The notes: a model not told the origin generated them from the sequence alone. 64,000 nucleotides of DNA from Mesorhizobium norvegicum (GCF_004919685.1 NZ_SMYZ01000021.1:280746-344745); one strand, 5' to 3'. Positions 28,899 through 39,287 are shown, counted from the first letter of the stretch. Made by a program: numbers and translations.

Positions 28899-29810
28899 CT
28901 ACCACGCCAGAACAGCCGGCTCCTTCTCAACCTGGCCCAGCAGCCAGTCGCGAAAACTGGCGACCGGCGGATGGCCGCGCTTGTCGTGCGGGACGACGAG
29001 ATAGTAGGCGCTGCGGCTTTGCATGGGCTGCCCGGGCGCGGGCACCAACTGGCCGCGCTGCAATTCGCCCGCGATGAGGATCAACGGCAACAGGGCGACG
29101 CCGAGCCCCGCCATACAGGCCTGGGCGGCGGTGCCGAACTGTTCGAACTGCATGCCCGGTCCGGTCGGCGCGCTCAGGCCTTGATGCTCGAACCATTCGG
29201 TCCAGGCGCCAGGCCGTGTCGCCATGTGCAGCAGTGGCAAGCGGCTGATATCTGCCGGTGAGGCGATAGCGCGGCCGGCGAGGAATTCGGGCGACACCAC
29301 CGGCGCCACCGTTTCGCGCACCAGCAGTGTCGAGTCGGCCTCCGGCCAGTCCGGCAGGCCATAGTGGATGGCGGCGTCCAGCCGCTCGCGGGCGAAGTCG
29401 AAGCGGCCGACGCGGGTGACGAAGTTGATGGTGATGTCGGGGTTGTTTTCGACGAAATCGGGGATCATCGGCATCAGCCAACGCGTGCCGAAGGTCGGCA
29501 AAATGGCAAGGTTCAGGATGCCGCTATGCCGATTGCTCATCAATCCAAGGGCTGCGTCACGCAACTGGCCAAGCGCTGAACGCACCGCCTCGGCGTAGAT
29601 TTCGCCCGATGTCGACAGCCTGACATTGCGGCTGTCGCGTTCGAACAGCCGGCGGCCGAACTGGTCTTCCAGCAATCTGATCTGCCGGCTGACCGCGCCC
29701 TGGGTCAGGTCGAGTTCCTGGGCGGCAGCGGTGAAACTGCCGAGCCGGGCGACCGCCTCGAAAGCGGCAAGGGCGCTGATGTTGGGCAAAAGGCGGCGCT
29801 GGACACTCAT
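28899..29810 (-). CDS. LysR-family regulator divergent from gcdH (GcvA-like)
   Basis: The product is 303 residues. The N-terminal winged helix is plain (LSALAAFEAVARLGSFTAAA-type, with DLTQGAVSRQIRLLEDQFGR and LFERDSRNVRLSTSG), and the rest is the LysR substrate-binding domain of the GcvA subgroup (GVALLPLILIAGELQRGQLV). It is divergent from the glutaryl-CoA dehydrogenase gene, with a consensus LysR box at 29829-29846 only 18 bases from its own start. It most likely represses itself and activates gcdH in response to a lysine/glutarate-pathway metabolite. Confidence 0.92.
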   Translation of the reverse strand: MSVQRRLLPNISALAAFEAVARLGSFTAAAQELDLTQGAVSRQIRLLEDQFGRRLFERDSRNVRLSTSGEIYAEAVRSALGQLRDAALGLMSNRHSGILNLAILPTFGTRWLMPMIPDFVENNPDITINFVTRVGRFDFARERLDAAIHYGLPDWPEADSTLLVRETVAPVVSPEFLAGRAIASPADISRLPLLHMATRPGAWTEWFEHQGLSAPTGPGMQFEQFGTAAQACMAGLGVALLPLILIAGELQRGQLVPAPGQPMQSRSAYYLVVPHDKRGHPPVASFRDWLLGQVEKEPAVLAW

Positions 29811-29828
29811 GATCCATTACTAACGCTC

Positions 29829-29846
29829 ATTGATCGGTGAAGCAAT
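29829..29846. promoter_or_regulatory. LysR-type binding box (ATTG-N10-CAAT)
   Basis: The sequence ATTG-ATCGGTGAAG-CAAT at 29829-29846 is a perfect T-N11-A LysR box. It lies 18 bases upstream of the LysR start. A partner TTGCTTCA at 29894-29901 is the exact reverse complement of TGAAGCAA inside the box region, so two inverted half-sites flank the gcdH promoter area. Confidence 0.6.
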
Positions 29847-29900
29847 TTCGTTTGATTTTTTCGAGGCGCAGGCCGATAAGCCGGGCCAAGATTTTGCTTC

Positions 29901-29946
29901 ATGCATGTCACCCCAAAACCACTGAACATTTTTGGGCGACATACAT
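29901..29946. repeat. Palindromic intergenic repeat, family A, copy 2
   Basis: The outer arms ATGCATGTC / GACATACAT have one mismatch, and the inner arms CCCAAAA / TTTTGGG enclose CCACTGAACAT. It is the same design as the copy at 16262. It ends 17 bases before the gcdH ATG, so if transcribed it forms a hairpin directly upstream of the ribosome-binding site. Confidence 0.75.
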
Positions 29947-29963
29947 TGGTTTGGGAGAACGCC

Positions 29964-31160
29964 ATGGCCGCCGACAAGAATGCATTCGTCTGGGGAGACC
30001 CGTTCCTGATCGAGGACCAGCTTTCGGAAGACGAGCGCATGGTGCGCGATGGTGCGGCGGCCTTTGCCGCCGACAAGCTGGCGCCGCGGATCGAGGACGC
30101 CTACCTCAACGAGACATTCGACACCGCTATCTTCCGCGAAATGGGCGAGGCCGGCCTGCTCGGCATCAACATCCCCGAGGAATTCGGCGGGCTCGGCGCC
30201 AACTATGTGACCTACGGGCTGGTCGCGCGGGAAGTCGAACGTGTCGATTCCGGCTATCGCTCGATGATGTCAGTGCAGTCGTCGCTGGTGATGTATCCGA
30301 TCTACGCCTATGGCTCCGACGAACAGCGCAAGAAGTACCTGCCCAAGCTCGCCAGCGGCGAGTGGATCGGCTGTTTCGGCCTGACCGAGCCGGACGCCGG
30401 CTCCGACCCGGGCGGCATGAAGACGCGCGCCGAGAAGACCGCGAACGGCTACAAGCTTAGCGGCTCGAAGATGTGGATTTCCAATTCGCCGGTCGCCGAC
30501 GTGTTCGTCGTCTGGGCGAAGTTGAAGGGCGAGAACGGCAAGGACGAGATCCGCGGCTTCGTGCTGGAAAAGGGCATGAAGGGGCTTTCGGCGCCGAAGA
30601 TCGGCGGCAAGCTGTCGCTGCGGGCGTCGATCACCGGCGAAGTGGTGATGGAAGGCGTCGAGGTCGGCGAGGACGCGCTGCTGCCCAATGCCAAGGGCCT
30701 TGGCGGCCCGTTCGGCTGCCTCAATCGGGCCCGTTTCGGCATTTCTTGGGGCTCGATGGGTGCCGCGGAAGATTGCTGGCATCGCGCCCGCCAGTACGGC
30801 CTCGATCGCAAGCAGTTCGGCAAGCCGCTGGCCGGCACGCAGCTCTACCAGAAGAAGCTCGCCGACATGCAGACCGAGATCGCACTGGGATTGCAGGCAT
30901 CCTTGCGTGTCGGGCGGTTGCTCGATGAAGGCAAGATGGCGCCGGAAATGATCTCGATCGTCAAGCGCAACAATTGCGGCAAGGCGCTCGACATCGCCCG
31001 CCAGGCCCGCGACATGCATGGCGGCAACGGCATCCAGATCGGTTATCACGTCATGCGCCATGCGCAGAACCTGGAGACGGTCAACACCTATGAGGGCACG
31101 CATGACGTGCACGCGCTGATCCTGGGACGGGCGCAGACGGGGATACAGGCGTTCTTTTAA
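29964..31160 (+). CDS. gcdH: Glutaryl-CoA dehydrogenase
   Basis: The product is 398 residues from the ATG at 29964 (GGGAGAACGCC upstream). This flavoprotein oxidises and decarboxylates glutaryl-CoA to crotonyl-CoA in lysine, hydroxylysine and tryptophan breakdown. Acyl-CoA dehydrogenase motifs are complete ([38 protein letters not shown]). The C-terminal [18 protein letters not shown] includes the catalytic Glu377 in the position specific to glutaryl-CoA dehydrogenase. An upstream frame to 29901 runs through a repeat and is not likely to be translated. Regulation is probably by the divergent LysR protein. A piperideine-6-carboxylate-type dehydrogenase gene lies 11 kb away. Confidence 0.95.
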   Translation: MAADKNAFVWGDPFLIEDQLSEDERMVRDGAAAFAADKLAPRIEDAYLNETFDTAIFREMGEAGLLGINIPEEFGGLGANYVTYGLVAREVERVDSGYRSMMSVQSSLVMYPIYAYGSDEQRKKYLPKLASGEWIGCFGLTEPDAGSDPGGMKTRAEKTANGYKLSGSKMWISNSPVADVFVVWAKLKGENGKDEIRGFVLEKGMKGLSAPKIGGKLSLRASITGEVVMEGVEVGEDALLPNAKGLGGPFGCLNRARFGISWGSMGAAEDCWHRARQYGLDRKQFGKPLAGTQLYQKKLADMQTEIALGLQASLRVGRLLDEGKMAPEMISIVKRNNCGKALDIARQARDMHGGNGIQIGYHVMRHAQNLETVNTYEGTHDVHALILGRAQTGIQAFF

Positions 31161-31303
31161 GCTGTGCCGATATTCAGGTGAGGCCGGCCTGCAAATGGCC
31201 GATACCTGCGCTTCCGGTGCTCACGTACTTCAAGTACGCTCCGCTCCGGTTCTCGGTATCAGCCATTTTCGGCTCGGCCTGACCTGAATCTCAACACAGC
31301 TTA
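31158..31303. repeat. 146-base imperfect palindrome after gcdH
   Basis: Outer arms TAAGCTGTG (31158-31166) and CACAGCTTA (31295-31303) are perfect; inner matching blocks include ATTCAGGT/ACCTGAAT, AAATGGC/GCCATTT and GATACC/GGTATC. The centre contains GTACTTCAAGTAC. About three quarters of the arms pair. The first three bases are the gcdH stop codon itself. It could fold into one long RNA hairpin and end or stabilise the gcdH transcript, or be a mobile palindromic unit. Confidence 0.8.
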
Positions 31304-31415
31304 GCCGGCAACCGTTGCTTAAATTAGGTGCACCGCAACATCTCTGCTTGGAGAATGGCCGCCTGATGTGTCAGGGTTCAGCGAAATCGTTTGAAACGCT
31401 GAGTTCCGGGCCCCC

Positions 31416-34400
31416 ATGGCAATTCTGGCAGCTGTCTATCACCTGACCCATTACAAATACGATCGGCCTGTGGTGCTCGGGCCCCAGATCATCAGGCTGC
31501 AGCCGGCGCCTCATTCGCGCACCAAGGTGCTGAGCCATTCGCTCAAGGTCGAGCCGGCGAACCACTTCGTCAATCTGCAGCAGGACCCCTACGGCAACTT
31601 CCTTGCCCGTTTCGTCTTTCCGGAGCCGGTGACCGAGTTGAAGATCGAGGTCGACCTCGTCGCCGACATGACGGTCTACAATCCGTTCGATTTCTTCGTC
31701 GAGCCATCGGCCGAGACGTTTCCGTTCGAGTACCCGGAAGAGATACGCGATGATCTGACGATCTACCGGACGCCCGAGCCGGTGGGTCCGCTGCTGTCGG
31801 CCTTCCTGAAAACCATCGACACCAGCGCGAAGAACACCGTCAATTTCCTGGTCGACCTCAATGCCCGGCTGCAACGCGAGATCGCCTATATCGTGCGCAT
31901 GGAGACCGGTGTGTTCTCGCCTGAGGAAACGCTGGCCGCCGCCAAGGGATCGTGCCGCGATTCAAGCTGGTTGCTGGTGCAGATCCTGCGCAATCTCGGT
32001 ATCGCCGCGCGCTTCGTCTCCGGCTACCTGATCCAGCTCAAGCCGGATCTGGTGGCGCTCGATGGGCCGCCGGGAACCGCCGTCGACTTCACCGATCTGC
32101 ATGCCTGGTGCGAGGTCTATCTTCCCGGTGCCGGATGGATCGGCTTCGACCCGACATCGGGCCTGCTGACCGGCGAAAGCCATGTGCCGCTGGCCGCCAC
32201 GCCGCATTTCCGCAACGCGGCACCCATTTCCGGCATGGCGAGCTTCGCCAATGTCGAATTCGGCTTCGAGATGCGGGTCGACCGCATCGCCGAGCATCCG
32301 CGCATCACCAAGCCATTCTCCGATGAAAGCTGGCAGGCGCTCGACGCACTCGGCAACAAGGTGGATGCAGCACTCGCGGCCGGGGACGTGCGGCTGACCA
32401 TGGGCGGCGAACCGACCTTCGTGTCGATCGACGATTTCGAGTCGGCCGAATGGAACACCGCCGCCGTCGGCCCGACCAAGCGCGAAAAGGCTGATGCGCT
32501 GATCCGAAAACTGCGCGAGCGCTTCGCGCCTGGCGGCTTTCTCCACTATGGCCAGGGCAAATGGTATCCGGGCGAAAGCCTGCCGCGCTGGACCTTCTCG
32601 CTCTACTGGCGCGCCGATGGCCAGCCGGTGTGGAGCGACCCGTCGCTGATCGCGCGCGAAAAGAGCGAGGCAGATATCGGCCCGAAGCAGGCTGAAAGCC
32701 TGCTGACCGCGATCGCCGGCGAACTCGGCATCGACAGGACCATGGTCAGCGAAGCCTATGAGGATCCGGCCGAATGGCTGCTCAAGGAAGGCAAGCTGCC
32801 CGACAACGTCGATCCATCCAACTCCAAGCTGGAGGATCCGGAAGAACGCAGCCGCATGGCGAAAGTGTTCGAACGCGGGCTGACCAAACCGTCCGGCTAT
32901 GTGCTGCCCGTCCAGCGCTGGAACAGCCAGGCGTCGGGGCCGCGCTGGCGCTCGGAAAAATGGAAGACGCGGCGTGGCCGGCTGTTCCTGGTGCCCGGCG
33001 ATTCACCCGTCGGCTATCGCTTGCCGCTCGGCACGTTGCCTTATGTGCCGCCGGCACAATTCCCTTACATCGTGCCGGTCGATCCGTCGCTGCCGCGCGG
33101 CCCGCTGCCCGCGCGCGAAGCCATACTGCCCTCCGCTGCGCCAGCCGAACTGGAAGGCGCCGACGAGATGGCGCGCCGCCAGCAGGCGGCCTCCTTTACT
33201 GCCACGACCGGGCAGCAGGACCGGGTCGAGCAGGAGATCACCGAGATCGGCGGCGCGGTGCGGACCGCACTTTCGGTCGAACCCCGCGACGGCCGGCTGT
33301 GCGTGTTCATGCCGCCGGTCGAGGCGCTGGAAGACTATCTCGAACTGGTCGCGGCAGCCGAGAACGCGGCAAAGGCGATTGGTCTTCCCGTGCATATCGA
33401 GGGTTATGGCCCACCGCACGATCCGCGCCTCAACGTCATCCGCGTCGCGCCCGATCCCGGCGTCATCGAGGTCAACATCCATCCTGCGTCCAACTGGCAG
33501 GATTGCGTGGCGACGACGACGGCGATCTACGAGGAGGCTCGGCAGACGCGGCTTGGCGCCGACAAGTTCATGATCGATGGCCGCCACACCGGCACCGGCG
33601 GCGGCAACCATGTCGTGGTCGGTGGCGCGACGCCCAATGACAGCCCGTTCCTGCGCCGGCCGGATTTGTTGAAGAGCCTGGTGCTGCAATGGCAGCGGCG
33701 TCCGTCGCTCTCATACCTGTTCTCCGGCCTGTTCATCGGCCCGACCAGCCAGGCGCCGCGCTTCGACGAGGCGCGTCATGACTCGCTCTACGAACTCGAG
33801 ATCGCCATGGCGCAGGTGCCGCATCCGGACCAGGGCGCGGCTCCCTTGCCGTGGCTGGTCGACCGGTTGTTCCGCAATTTGTTGACCGACGTCACCGGGA
33901 ATACGCACCGTTCGGAAATCTGCATCGACAAGCTGTTCTCGCCGGATGGGCCAACCGGCCGGCTGGGGTTGGTCGAGTTCCGCGGCTTCGAGATGCCGCC
34001 CAATGCGCGCATGTCGCTGGCGCAGCAATTGCTTGTCAGGGCGATCATCGCCCGCGCGTGGAAGAGCCCGCTCGACGGCCGCTTCGTGCGCTGGGGCACG
34101 TCGCTGCATGACCGTTTCATGCTGCCGCACTATGTCTGGGCTGATTTCCTCGACGTGCTCGACGACCTCAAGCTCAACGGCTTCGAATTCAGGCCCGAAT
34201 GGTTCGACGCCCAGCTCGAATTCCGCTTCCCGTTCTGCGGCGAGGTTCAGCATGCCGGCATCAAGCTGGAACTGCGCCAAGCGCTCGAACCCTGGCATGT
34301 CATGGGCGAACAGGGCGCGATCGGCGGCACCGTGCGCTTCGTCGATTCCTCGGTCGAACGGCTGCAGGTCAAGACCGAAGGGCTCAATCCGGAACGCCAT

Positions 34401-34775
34401 GCGGTGGTCTGCAATGGCCGTATCGTGCCGATGAAGGTCACCGACAACCGCGAGATCGCGGTGGCGGGCGTACGCTTCAAGGCCTGGCAGCCGGCTTCAG
34501 GCCTGCATCCGGCGCTGCCGGTCAACACGCCGCTGGTGTTCGATATCTATGACCGCTGGTCGGGCCGGGCGGTCGGCGGCTGCGTCTACCATGTCGCCCA
34601 TCCCGGCGGGCGCAATTACGACACCTTTCCGGTCAATGGCAACGAGGCGGAGGCAAGGCGGCTCGCCCGCTTCGAACCGCGCGGCCATACGCCATCCGCC
34701 TATGTGCTGCGTGAGGAACAACCCGCTGAAGATTTCCCGATGACCCTTGACCTTCGGCGGCCGGCAAGACTCTGA
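31416..34775 (+). CDS. Transglutaminase-like protein with DUF2126 region
   Basis: The product is 1119 residues. The N-terminus is a bacterial transglutaminase-like N domain ([20 protein letters not shown]). It is followed by a transglutaminase/protease core with the full triad: Cys180 ([20 protein letters not shown]), His229 ([19 protein letters not shown]) and Asp245. From about residue 300 to the end lies the large DUF2126 region, beginning near [15 protein letters not shown] and containing [20 protein letters not shown]. No signal peptide is seen. It heads a three-gene operon (6-base and 3-base gaps) with an ATP-grasp/alpha-E fusion and a second transglutaminase. Such sets are predicted peptide or amide-forming/cleaving systems; the product is unknown. 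Confidence 0.92.
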   Translation: MAILAAVYHLTHYKYDRPVVLGPQIIRLQPAPHSRTKVLSHSLKVEPANHFVNLQQDPYGNFLARFVFPEPVTELKIEVDLVADMTVYNPFDFFVEPSAETFPFEYPEEIRDDLTIYRTPEPVGPLLSAFLKTIDTSAKNTVNFLVDLNARLQREIAYIVRMETGVFSPEETLAAAKGSCRDSSWLLVQILRNLGIAARFVSGYLIQLKPDLVALDGPPGTAVDFTDLHAWCEVYLPGAGWIGFDPTSGLLTGESHVPLAATPHFRNAAPISGMASFANVEFGFEMRVDRIAEHPRITKPFSDESWQALDALGNKVDAALAAGDVRLTMGGEPTFVSIDDFESAEWNTAAVGPTKREKADALIRKLRERFAPGGFLHYGQGKWYPGESLPRWTFSLYWRADGQPVWSDPSLIAREKSEADIGPKQAESLLTAIAGELGIDRTMVSEAYEDPAEWLLKEGKLPDNVDPSNSKLEDPEERSRMAKVFERGLTKPSGYVLPVQRWNSQASGPRWRSEKWKTRRGRLFLVPGDSPVGYRLPLGTLPYVPPAQFPYIVPVDPSLPRGPLPAREAILPSAAPAELEGADEMARRQQAASFTATTGQQDRVEQEITEIGGAVRTALSVEPRDGRLCVFMPPVEALEDYLELVAAAENAAKAIGLPVHIEGYGPPHDPRLNVIRVAPDPGVIEVNIHPASNWQDCVATTTAIYEEARQTRLGADKFMIDGRHTGTGGGNHVVVGGATPNDSPFLRRPDLLKSLVLQWQRRPSLSYLFSGLFIGPTSQAPRFDEARHDSLYELEIAMAQVPHPDQGAAPLPWLVDRLFRNLLTDVTGNTHRSEICIDKLFSPDGPTGRLGLVEFRGFEMPPNARMSLAQQLLVRAIIARAWKSPLDGRFVRWGTSLHDRFMLPHYVWADFLDVLDDLKLNGFEFRPEWFDAQLEFRFPFCGEVQHAGIKLELRQALEPWHVMGEQGAIGGTVRFVDSSVERLQVKTEGLNPERHAVVCNGRIVPMKVTDNREIAVAGVRFKAWQPASGLHPALPVNTPLVFDIYDRWSGRAVGGCVYHVAHPGGRNYDTFPVNGNEAEARRLARFEPRGHTPSAYVLREEQPAEDFPMTLDLRRPARL

Positions 34776-34781
34776 TCAGCG

Positions 34782-37193
34782 ATGGCAAAGGGGAATCACA
34801 AGAGGGTACGCGGCAAGCCGCAGATCCACAGCCTGCTGGAGCACTACCAGCCGATCGATGGCGTCGTCGACGAGATGGTCGATGCGTCAGGCAACCCCCG
34901 CCCGATCTGGAAGCATTTCATCGAATCGCTTGACGAGCTGGGGCCTGAAAAGCTCGGCCAGCGTTTCGCCCGCGCTGACCAGTATCTGCGCGATGCCGGC
35001 GTCTACTACCGCGTCTACGACAAGGCCGGCGCCAATGAGCGCGAATGGCCGCTGGCGCATGTCCCGGTGCTCATCGAGGAGAGCGAGTGGGCGGCGATCA
35101 GCGCCGGCCTCGTGCAGCGCGCCGAGCTGTTCGAGGAAACCATCGCCGATATCTACGGGCCCAACCGGCTGGTCGAAAAAGGCATCCTGCCGGCAGGACT
35201 GATCGCGGCCAGTCCGGAATATTTGCGGCCCGTCGTTGGCACCAGGCCGGCCGGCGGCCATTTCCTGCATTTCTGCGCCTTCGAGCTCGGCCGCGGGCCT
35301 GATGGCCAGTGGTGGGTGCTGGGCGATCGCACCCAGGCGCCGTCCGGCGCCGGCTTCGCGCTGGAAAACCGTGTCGCCACCACACGCGCGCTGTCCGATA
35401 TCTATGGCGAGATGCATGTGCACCGCCTTGCCGGCTTTTTTCGCCGTTTTCGCGATGCGCTGATCGGCATGGCCAAGGAAACCGACGGCCGCGTCGCTAT
35501 CCTGACGCCGGGGCCGCTCAACGAAACCTATTACGAACACGCCTATATCGCCCGTTATCTCGGCATCATGCTGCTCGAAGGCGAGGATTTGACCGTTTCC
35601 GGCGGCCGGCTGATGGTGCGCACGGTTTCCGGCCTGATGCCGATCAGCGTGTTGTGGCGGCGGCTCGATGCCGCCTTCGCCGACCCGCTCGAACTGCGCC
35701 CGGATTCGCAGATCGGCACGCCGGGCCTGGTTGAGGCGATCCGCCAGGGCGCGGTTGCGACCGTCAATGCGCTGGGCTCCGGTCTGATGGAGACGCGCGC
35801 GCTGCTCGCCTTCCTGCCCAAGATTTCACGTGCCTTGCGGGGTGAGGAATTGCTGCTGCCAAGTGTCGCGACATGGTGGTGCGGGCAAGCGACCGAACGC
35901 GCGCATGTGCTGGCCAATATCGATCGCATGGTGATCGGGCCGGCGCTGTCGACGAGACTTGCCTTCGAGGATGACGAACAGACGAAGCTCGGCTCGGCGC
36001 TGTCCGCCGGCGAGCGGGCGGAGCTGGTGGCGCGCATCGAACGCTATGGCGGCGACTTCGTCGGCCAGGAAGCGGTGACGCTTTCGACGACACCCGTCTA
36101 TGTCGGCGGCTGGCTGGAGCCGCGGCCGGCGAGCCTGCGCGTCTATCTGGCGCGCACGCCGGACGGCTGGACGGTGATGCCGGGCGGTTTTGCCCGCGTA
36201 GGCCTGTCGCTCGACCCGACGGCGATCGCCATGCAGCGTGGCGGCCAGGCAGCGGATGTCTGGGTTGTCAGCGACAAACCGGTCGAGCGCGAGACGCTGT
36301 TACCGCAAGAAGGCGACAGCTTTACCCGCACCAGGCCTGGCAGCCTGCCCAGCCGCGCGGCGGAGAACCTGACCTGGCTCGGCCGCTACATCGAGCGCTC
36401 GGAAGACACAGTGCGCATCCTGCGCGCCTATCATGTGCGGTTGGCCGAAACCTCCGACCCGGACATGCCGCTGCTCGTCGACATCAGGGATTATCTCGAA
36501 CCGTTCGGGATCGACGTCGAGACGGCGATCCCGTCGGGTCTGATCGGCACGCTGGATAGTGCGGTCTACAGCGCCGGGCAGATCCGCGACCGCTTCTCGC
36601 CCGACGGCTGGCTGGCGCTGAAGGACCTGTCGAAGACCATCCATCAGTTCGCAACGACGGTGGCGCCCGGCGACGACGCGACCCGGGCGATGACGGTCAT
36701 CCTGCGCAAGCTCGCCGGCTTTTCCGGCCTGCTGCACGAGAACATGTACCGCTTCGCCGGCTGGCGCTTCCTCGAGATCGGCCGCCGGCTGGAGCGCGGC
36801 ATCCAGATCGCCCGCACACTGTCCCGGCTGACCAGCGCCAAGGCGCCGGACGGCGCGCTCGACATGATGCTGGAGATCGGCGACAGCGTGATGACCCACC
36901 GCCGGCAATATCCGGTGCAGGCCGGCCGGCGCACGGTTATCGACCTGCTGGCGCTCGATCCACTTAATCCGCGCTCCATCCTGTTCCAGCTCGAAAGGCT
37001 GAAGGCCGAGATCGGCCTGTTGCCGTCGGTCGGCGGGGAGGGGCACATGTCGCCAGCGGCGAAAGAGATTCTGCAGCTCAACACCCAGATCGCCATCAAG
37101 GAGCCTTCGGACATGACGGCAAAGGCGCTGGACGAGCTCGCCTACGAAATCGGCGGCCTCTACAACAGCCTCGCCAAAGCCTATTTCGGCTAG
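34782..37193 (+). CDS. Circularly permuted ATP-grasp protein fused to alpha-E domain
   Basis: The product is 803 residues. The N-terminal about 470 residues are a circularly permuted ATP-grasp domain (RVYDKAGANEREWPLAHVPV; HFLHFCAFELGRGPDGQWWV; ILTPGPLNETYYEHAYIARY). The C-terminal about 300 residues are the all-helical alpha-E domain, starting near PSRAAENLTWLGRYIERSED and containing HENMYRFAGWRFLEIGRRLE. In many bacteria these two domains are separate genes; here they are one protein. ATP-grasp enzymes ligate a carboxylate to an amine, so the operon presumably forms a peptide-like bond which the flanking transglutaminase-fold proteins may cleave or exchange. No experimental function is known to me. 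Confidence 0.92.
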   Translation: MAKGNHKRVRGKPQIHSLLEHYQPIDGVVDEMVDASGNPRPIWKHFIESLDELGPEKLGQRFARADQYLRDAGVYYRVYDKAGANEREWPLAHVPVLIEESEWAAISAGLVQRAELFEETIADIYGPNRLVEKGILPAGLIAASPEYLRPVVGTRPAGGHFLHFCAFELGRGPDGQWWVLGDRTQAPSGAGFALENRVATTRALSDIYGEMHVHRLAGFFRRFRDALIGMAKETDGRVAILTPGPLNETYYEHAYIARYLGIMLLEGEDLTVSGGRLMVRTVSGLMPISVLWRRLDAAFADPLELRPDSQIGTPGLVEAIRQGAVATVNALGSGLMETRALLAFLPKISRALRGEELLLPSVATWWCGQATERAHVLANIDRMVIGPALSTRLAFEDDEQTKLGSALSAGERAELVARIERYGGDFVGQEAVTLSTTPVYVGGWLEPRPASLRVYLARTPDGWTVMPGGFARVGLSLDPTAIAMQRGGQAADVWVVSDKPVERETLLPQEGDSFTRTRPGSLPSRAAENLTWLGRYIERSEDTVRILRAYHVRLAETSDPDMPLLVDIRDYLEPFGIDVETAIPSGLIGTLDSAVYSAGQIRDRFSPDGWLALKDLSKTIHQFATTVAPGDDATRAMTVILRKLAGFSGLLHENMYRFAGWRFLEIGRRLERGIQIARTLSRLTSAKAPDGALDMMLEIGDSVMTHRRQYPVQAGRRTVIDLLALDPLNPRSILFQLERLKAEIGLLPSVGGEGHMSPAAKEILQLNTQIAIKEPSDMTAKALDELAYEIGGLYNSLAKAYFG

Positions 37194-37196
37194 ATT

Positions 37197-38081
37197 ATGC
37201 TCTACGACATCAGGCTTCATCTCCACTACGACTATGCCGCGGCGGCCGGCGGCGGCCGCCACCAGATCCGCGTGCTGCCGTCGACGATATCAGGCGTGCA
37301 GCGTGTCATCGCCGCATCCCTGTCCTTTGCGCCGGCGCCCAACGAGCGTTCTGACTTTTCCGATTTCTTCGGCAACAACGTCACCTCGATCGCCTTTCGC
37401 GACGCGCATGACGCGCTCGACATCAGGATGAGCGCACGCGTCTCGGTGTCGCGACCCGAGCCCGGGCTCGACGTGTCGCCCGATATCGGCCGGCTCAGGC
37501 AGGAGCTCGCCGCGGTGCGGTCGCTGGCGCCTGATGCACCGCACCATTTCCTGACGGCCAGCACTCACGCCGGCATCGATGGTGCGATCACCACCTACGC
37601 ACGAGACAGCATCGCCGGCTCTGCCGCCGGCACGGCCATGAACCTGTGCAATCGGATCCATCACGATTTTACCTATGACGGCGAAGCGACCACGGTGCGA
37701 ACCCGGGCCAGCGATGCCTTCAAGCTGAGGCGCGGCGTCTGCCAGGACTTTTCGCACATCATGATCGCCGGCCTGCGCGGGCTCGGCATTCCGGCGGGTT
37801 ATGTCAGCGGATTCCTGCGCACCATCCCGCCGAAGGGCAAACCCCGGCTGGAAGGCGCCGATGCCATGCATGCCTGGGTCAAGGTCTGGTGCGGACGCGA
37901 TGCCGGCTGGCAGGAATTCGATCCGACCAACGGCATGCGGGCCAGCAATGACCACATCACCGTTGGCTACGGCCGCGACTATTCGGACGTGGCGCCGATC
38001 GTCGGCGTGCTCAAGACCACGGGAGGACAGGTCGGCGAGCAAGCTGTCGATGTCATTCCGGTCGTGCTCGAAAAGGCCTGA
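37197..38081 (+). CDS. Transglutaminase-like cysteine peptidase
   Basis: The product is 294 residues, beginning 3 bases after the ATP-grasp/alpha-E gene. The N-terminal domain (MLYDIRLHLHYDYAAAAGGG) is the bacterial transglutaminase-like N type. The core carries Cys182 (LRRGVCQDFSHIMIAGLRGL), His225 (GADAMHAWVKVWCG) and Asp242 (GWQEFDPTNG). No signal peptide is visible. It is the third member of the operon and is shorter than its paralogue at 31416 because it lacks DUF2126. The proteasome-like Anbu peptidase that often follows such operons is not present in this window. Confidence 0.93.
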   Translation: MLYDIRLHLHYDYAAAAGGGRHQIRVLPSTISGVQRVIAASLSFAPAPNERSDFSDFFGNNVTSIAFRDAHDALDIRMSARVSVSRPEPGLDVSPDIGRLRQELAAVRSLAPDAPHHFLTASTHAGIDGAITTYARDSIAGSAAGTAMNLCNRIHHDFTYDGEATTVRTRASDAFKLRRGVCQDFSHIMIAGLRGLGIPAGYVSGFLRTIPPKGKPRLEGADAMHAWVKVWCGRDAGWQEFDPTNGMRASNDHITVGYGRDYSDVAPIVGVLKTTGGQVGEQAVDVIPVVLEKA

Positions 38082-38231
38082 AAGCAGGCCGCACACGCAG
38101 CGGGTTCTTTCCTGCAATTCTGGATGGAATGGACAAGACTGCTTCTCAAACACCGATGTAGCCGCTAATCTGCATTCGTTTCGAGGTGGACGATAATTGT
38201 GTTCTTAAGCGCGAAGCGCGGGGTTTTGTAA

Positions 38232-39170
38232 TTGAGAGCGATCAGCGTCGTCATTCCTGCCTGTAATGCGGCGGCGACCATCGGGGCAACGCTGGCGTCG
38301 CTTCGCAGCGAGGCCGAGATCATCGGCGAGATACTGCTGGTCGACGATGCATCGACGGACGGCACGGCAGCCGTGGCGCGGCATGCTGCAGCAGAACTGT
38401 CGTTGCCGTTGCGCGTGCTGCCGGCCAGTTGCCGCGATGCCGGCGGGGCTCGCAATGTGGCGCTGGCCGAGGCGGTCCATCCCTGGGTCTACCTGATCGA
38501 TGCCGACGACCTGCATCTGCAAGGCGGATTGCGCTCGCTGCTCCGGAAGGCGGTAGAGCAGCCGAAAGCCGATATGATCGTGGGCGCCTACCGGCGACGG
38601 GTGAACGGCCAGGATCGGCAGATCAAGGTGCCGAACGGCTATCAAGCCGCGTGCCTGGCAAACGCTTCGGCCTATGTGAAAGGCGACATACGGTCGGTCG
38701 CCGTGGGCAGCGTCCTGGCATCTCGAGCCCTGATCGGCGAGACGAGGTTCCCGGTCGGATTGGCCTATGACGAGGACACGCTGTTCTGGGCGCGGCTGAT
38801 GAGCAAGGCATCGCTCGCCATGGTTTCGCAACCCGTCATGGTCTATGAGGTTTCGCCGGTGCGTTCCGATGACCGCTATGCGATCAACCCGGTACGGCGC
38901 TTCCTGGATTGGCGCCGACAATTGCGCACGCTTACCGACTGCAACATCCCGATGTCGGCGCTCAAGGCCAGGGAAGGGCTTGTCGCCCTCAAGATCGCCC
39001 GGGTCCACTATGCGCGCGGCGATCTGGACACCGCGGCACGCTTCCTGGCGGTGGCCGCGGCAGCCCCCAAGCGACGCTCGGAAGCCTGGCGCTGTCTGCG
39101 CTACAAGTTCAAGCTCGCGGCTCGGCGGCGCTTGTCAGCTCCGTCGATCCAGCTGCAAGGCGCTCTGTAG
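38232..39170 (+). CDS. Family 2 glycosyltransferase
   Basis: The product is 312 residues starting at TTG. An in-frame TAA immediately precedes it, so no earlier start is possible, and the GT2 opening ISVVIPACNAAATIGATLAS begins at once. The nucleotide-sugar motif LLVDDASTDGTAAVA and the DxD-like WVYLIDADD are present, and a later AYDEDTLFWARL fits the acceptor-side acidic motif. No membrane segment is seen. Acceptor and sugar are unknown; there is no polysaccharide cluster around it, so it is a stand-alone gene. Confidence 0.9.
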   Translation: MRAISVVIPACNAAATIGATLASLRSEAEIIGEILLVDDASTDGTAAVARHAAAELSLPLRVLPASCRDAGGARNVALAEAVHPWVYLIDADDLHLQGGLRSLLRKAVEQPKADMIVGAYRRRVNGQDRQIKVPNGYQAACLANASAYVKGDIRSVAVGSVLASRALIGETRFPVGLAYDEDTLFWARLMSKASLAMVSQPVMVYEVSPVRSDDRYAINPVRRFLDWRRQLRTLTDCNIPMSALKAREGLVALKIARVHYARGDLDTAARFLAVAAAAPKRRSEAWRCLRYKFKLAARRRLSAPSIQLQGAL

Positions 39171-39287
39171 GCGCCGGTTCCGCCGCGACCGACACTATAT
39201 CGGCATATCGGCGCACAGGCTTTTCGGACGCGTGTGGAACCAGCAATCGGCCAGTAGCTTATCTACGGATATTTGCGTGGAGCTGAC

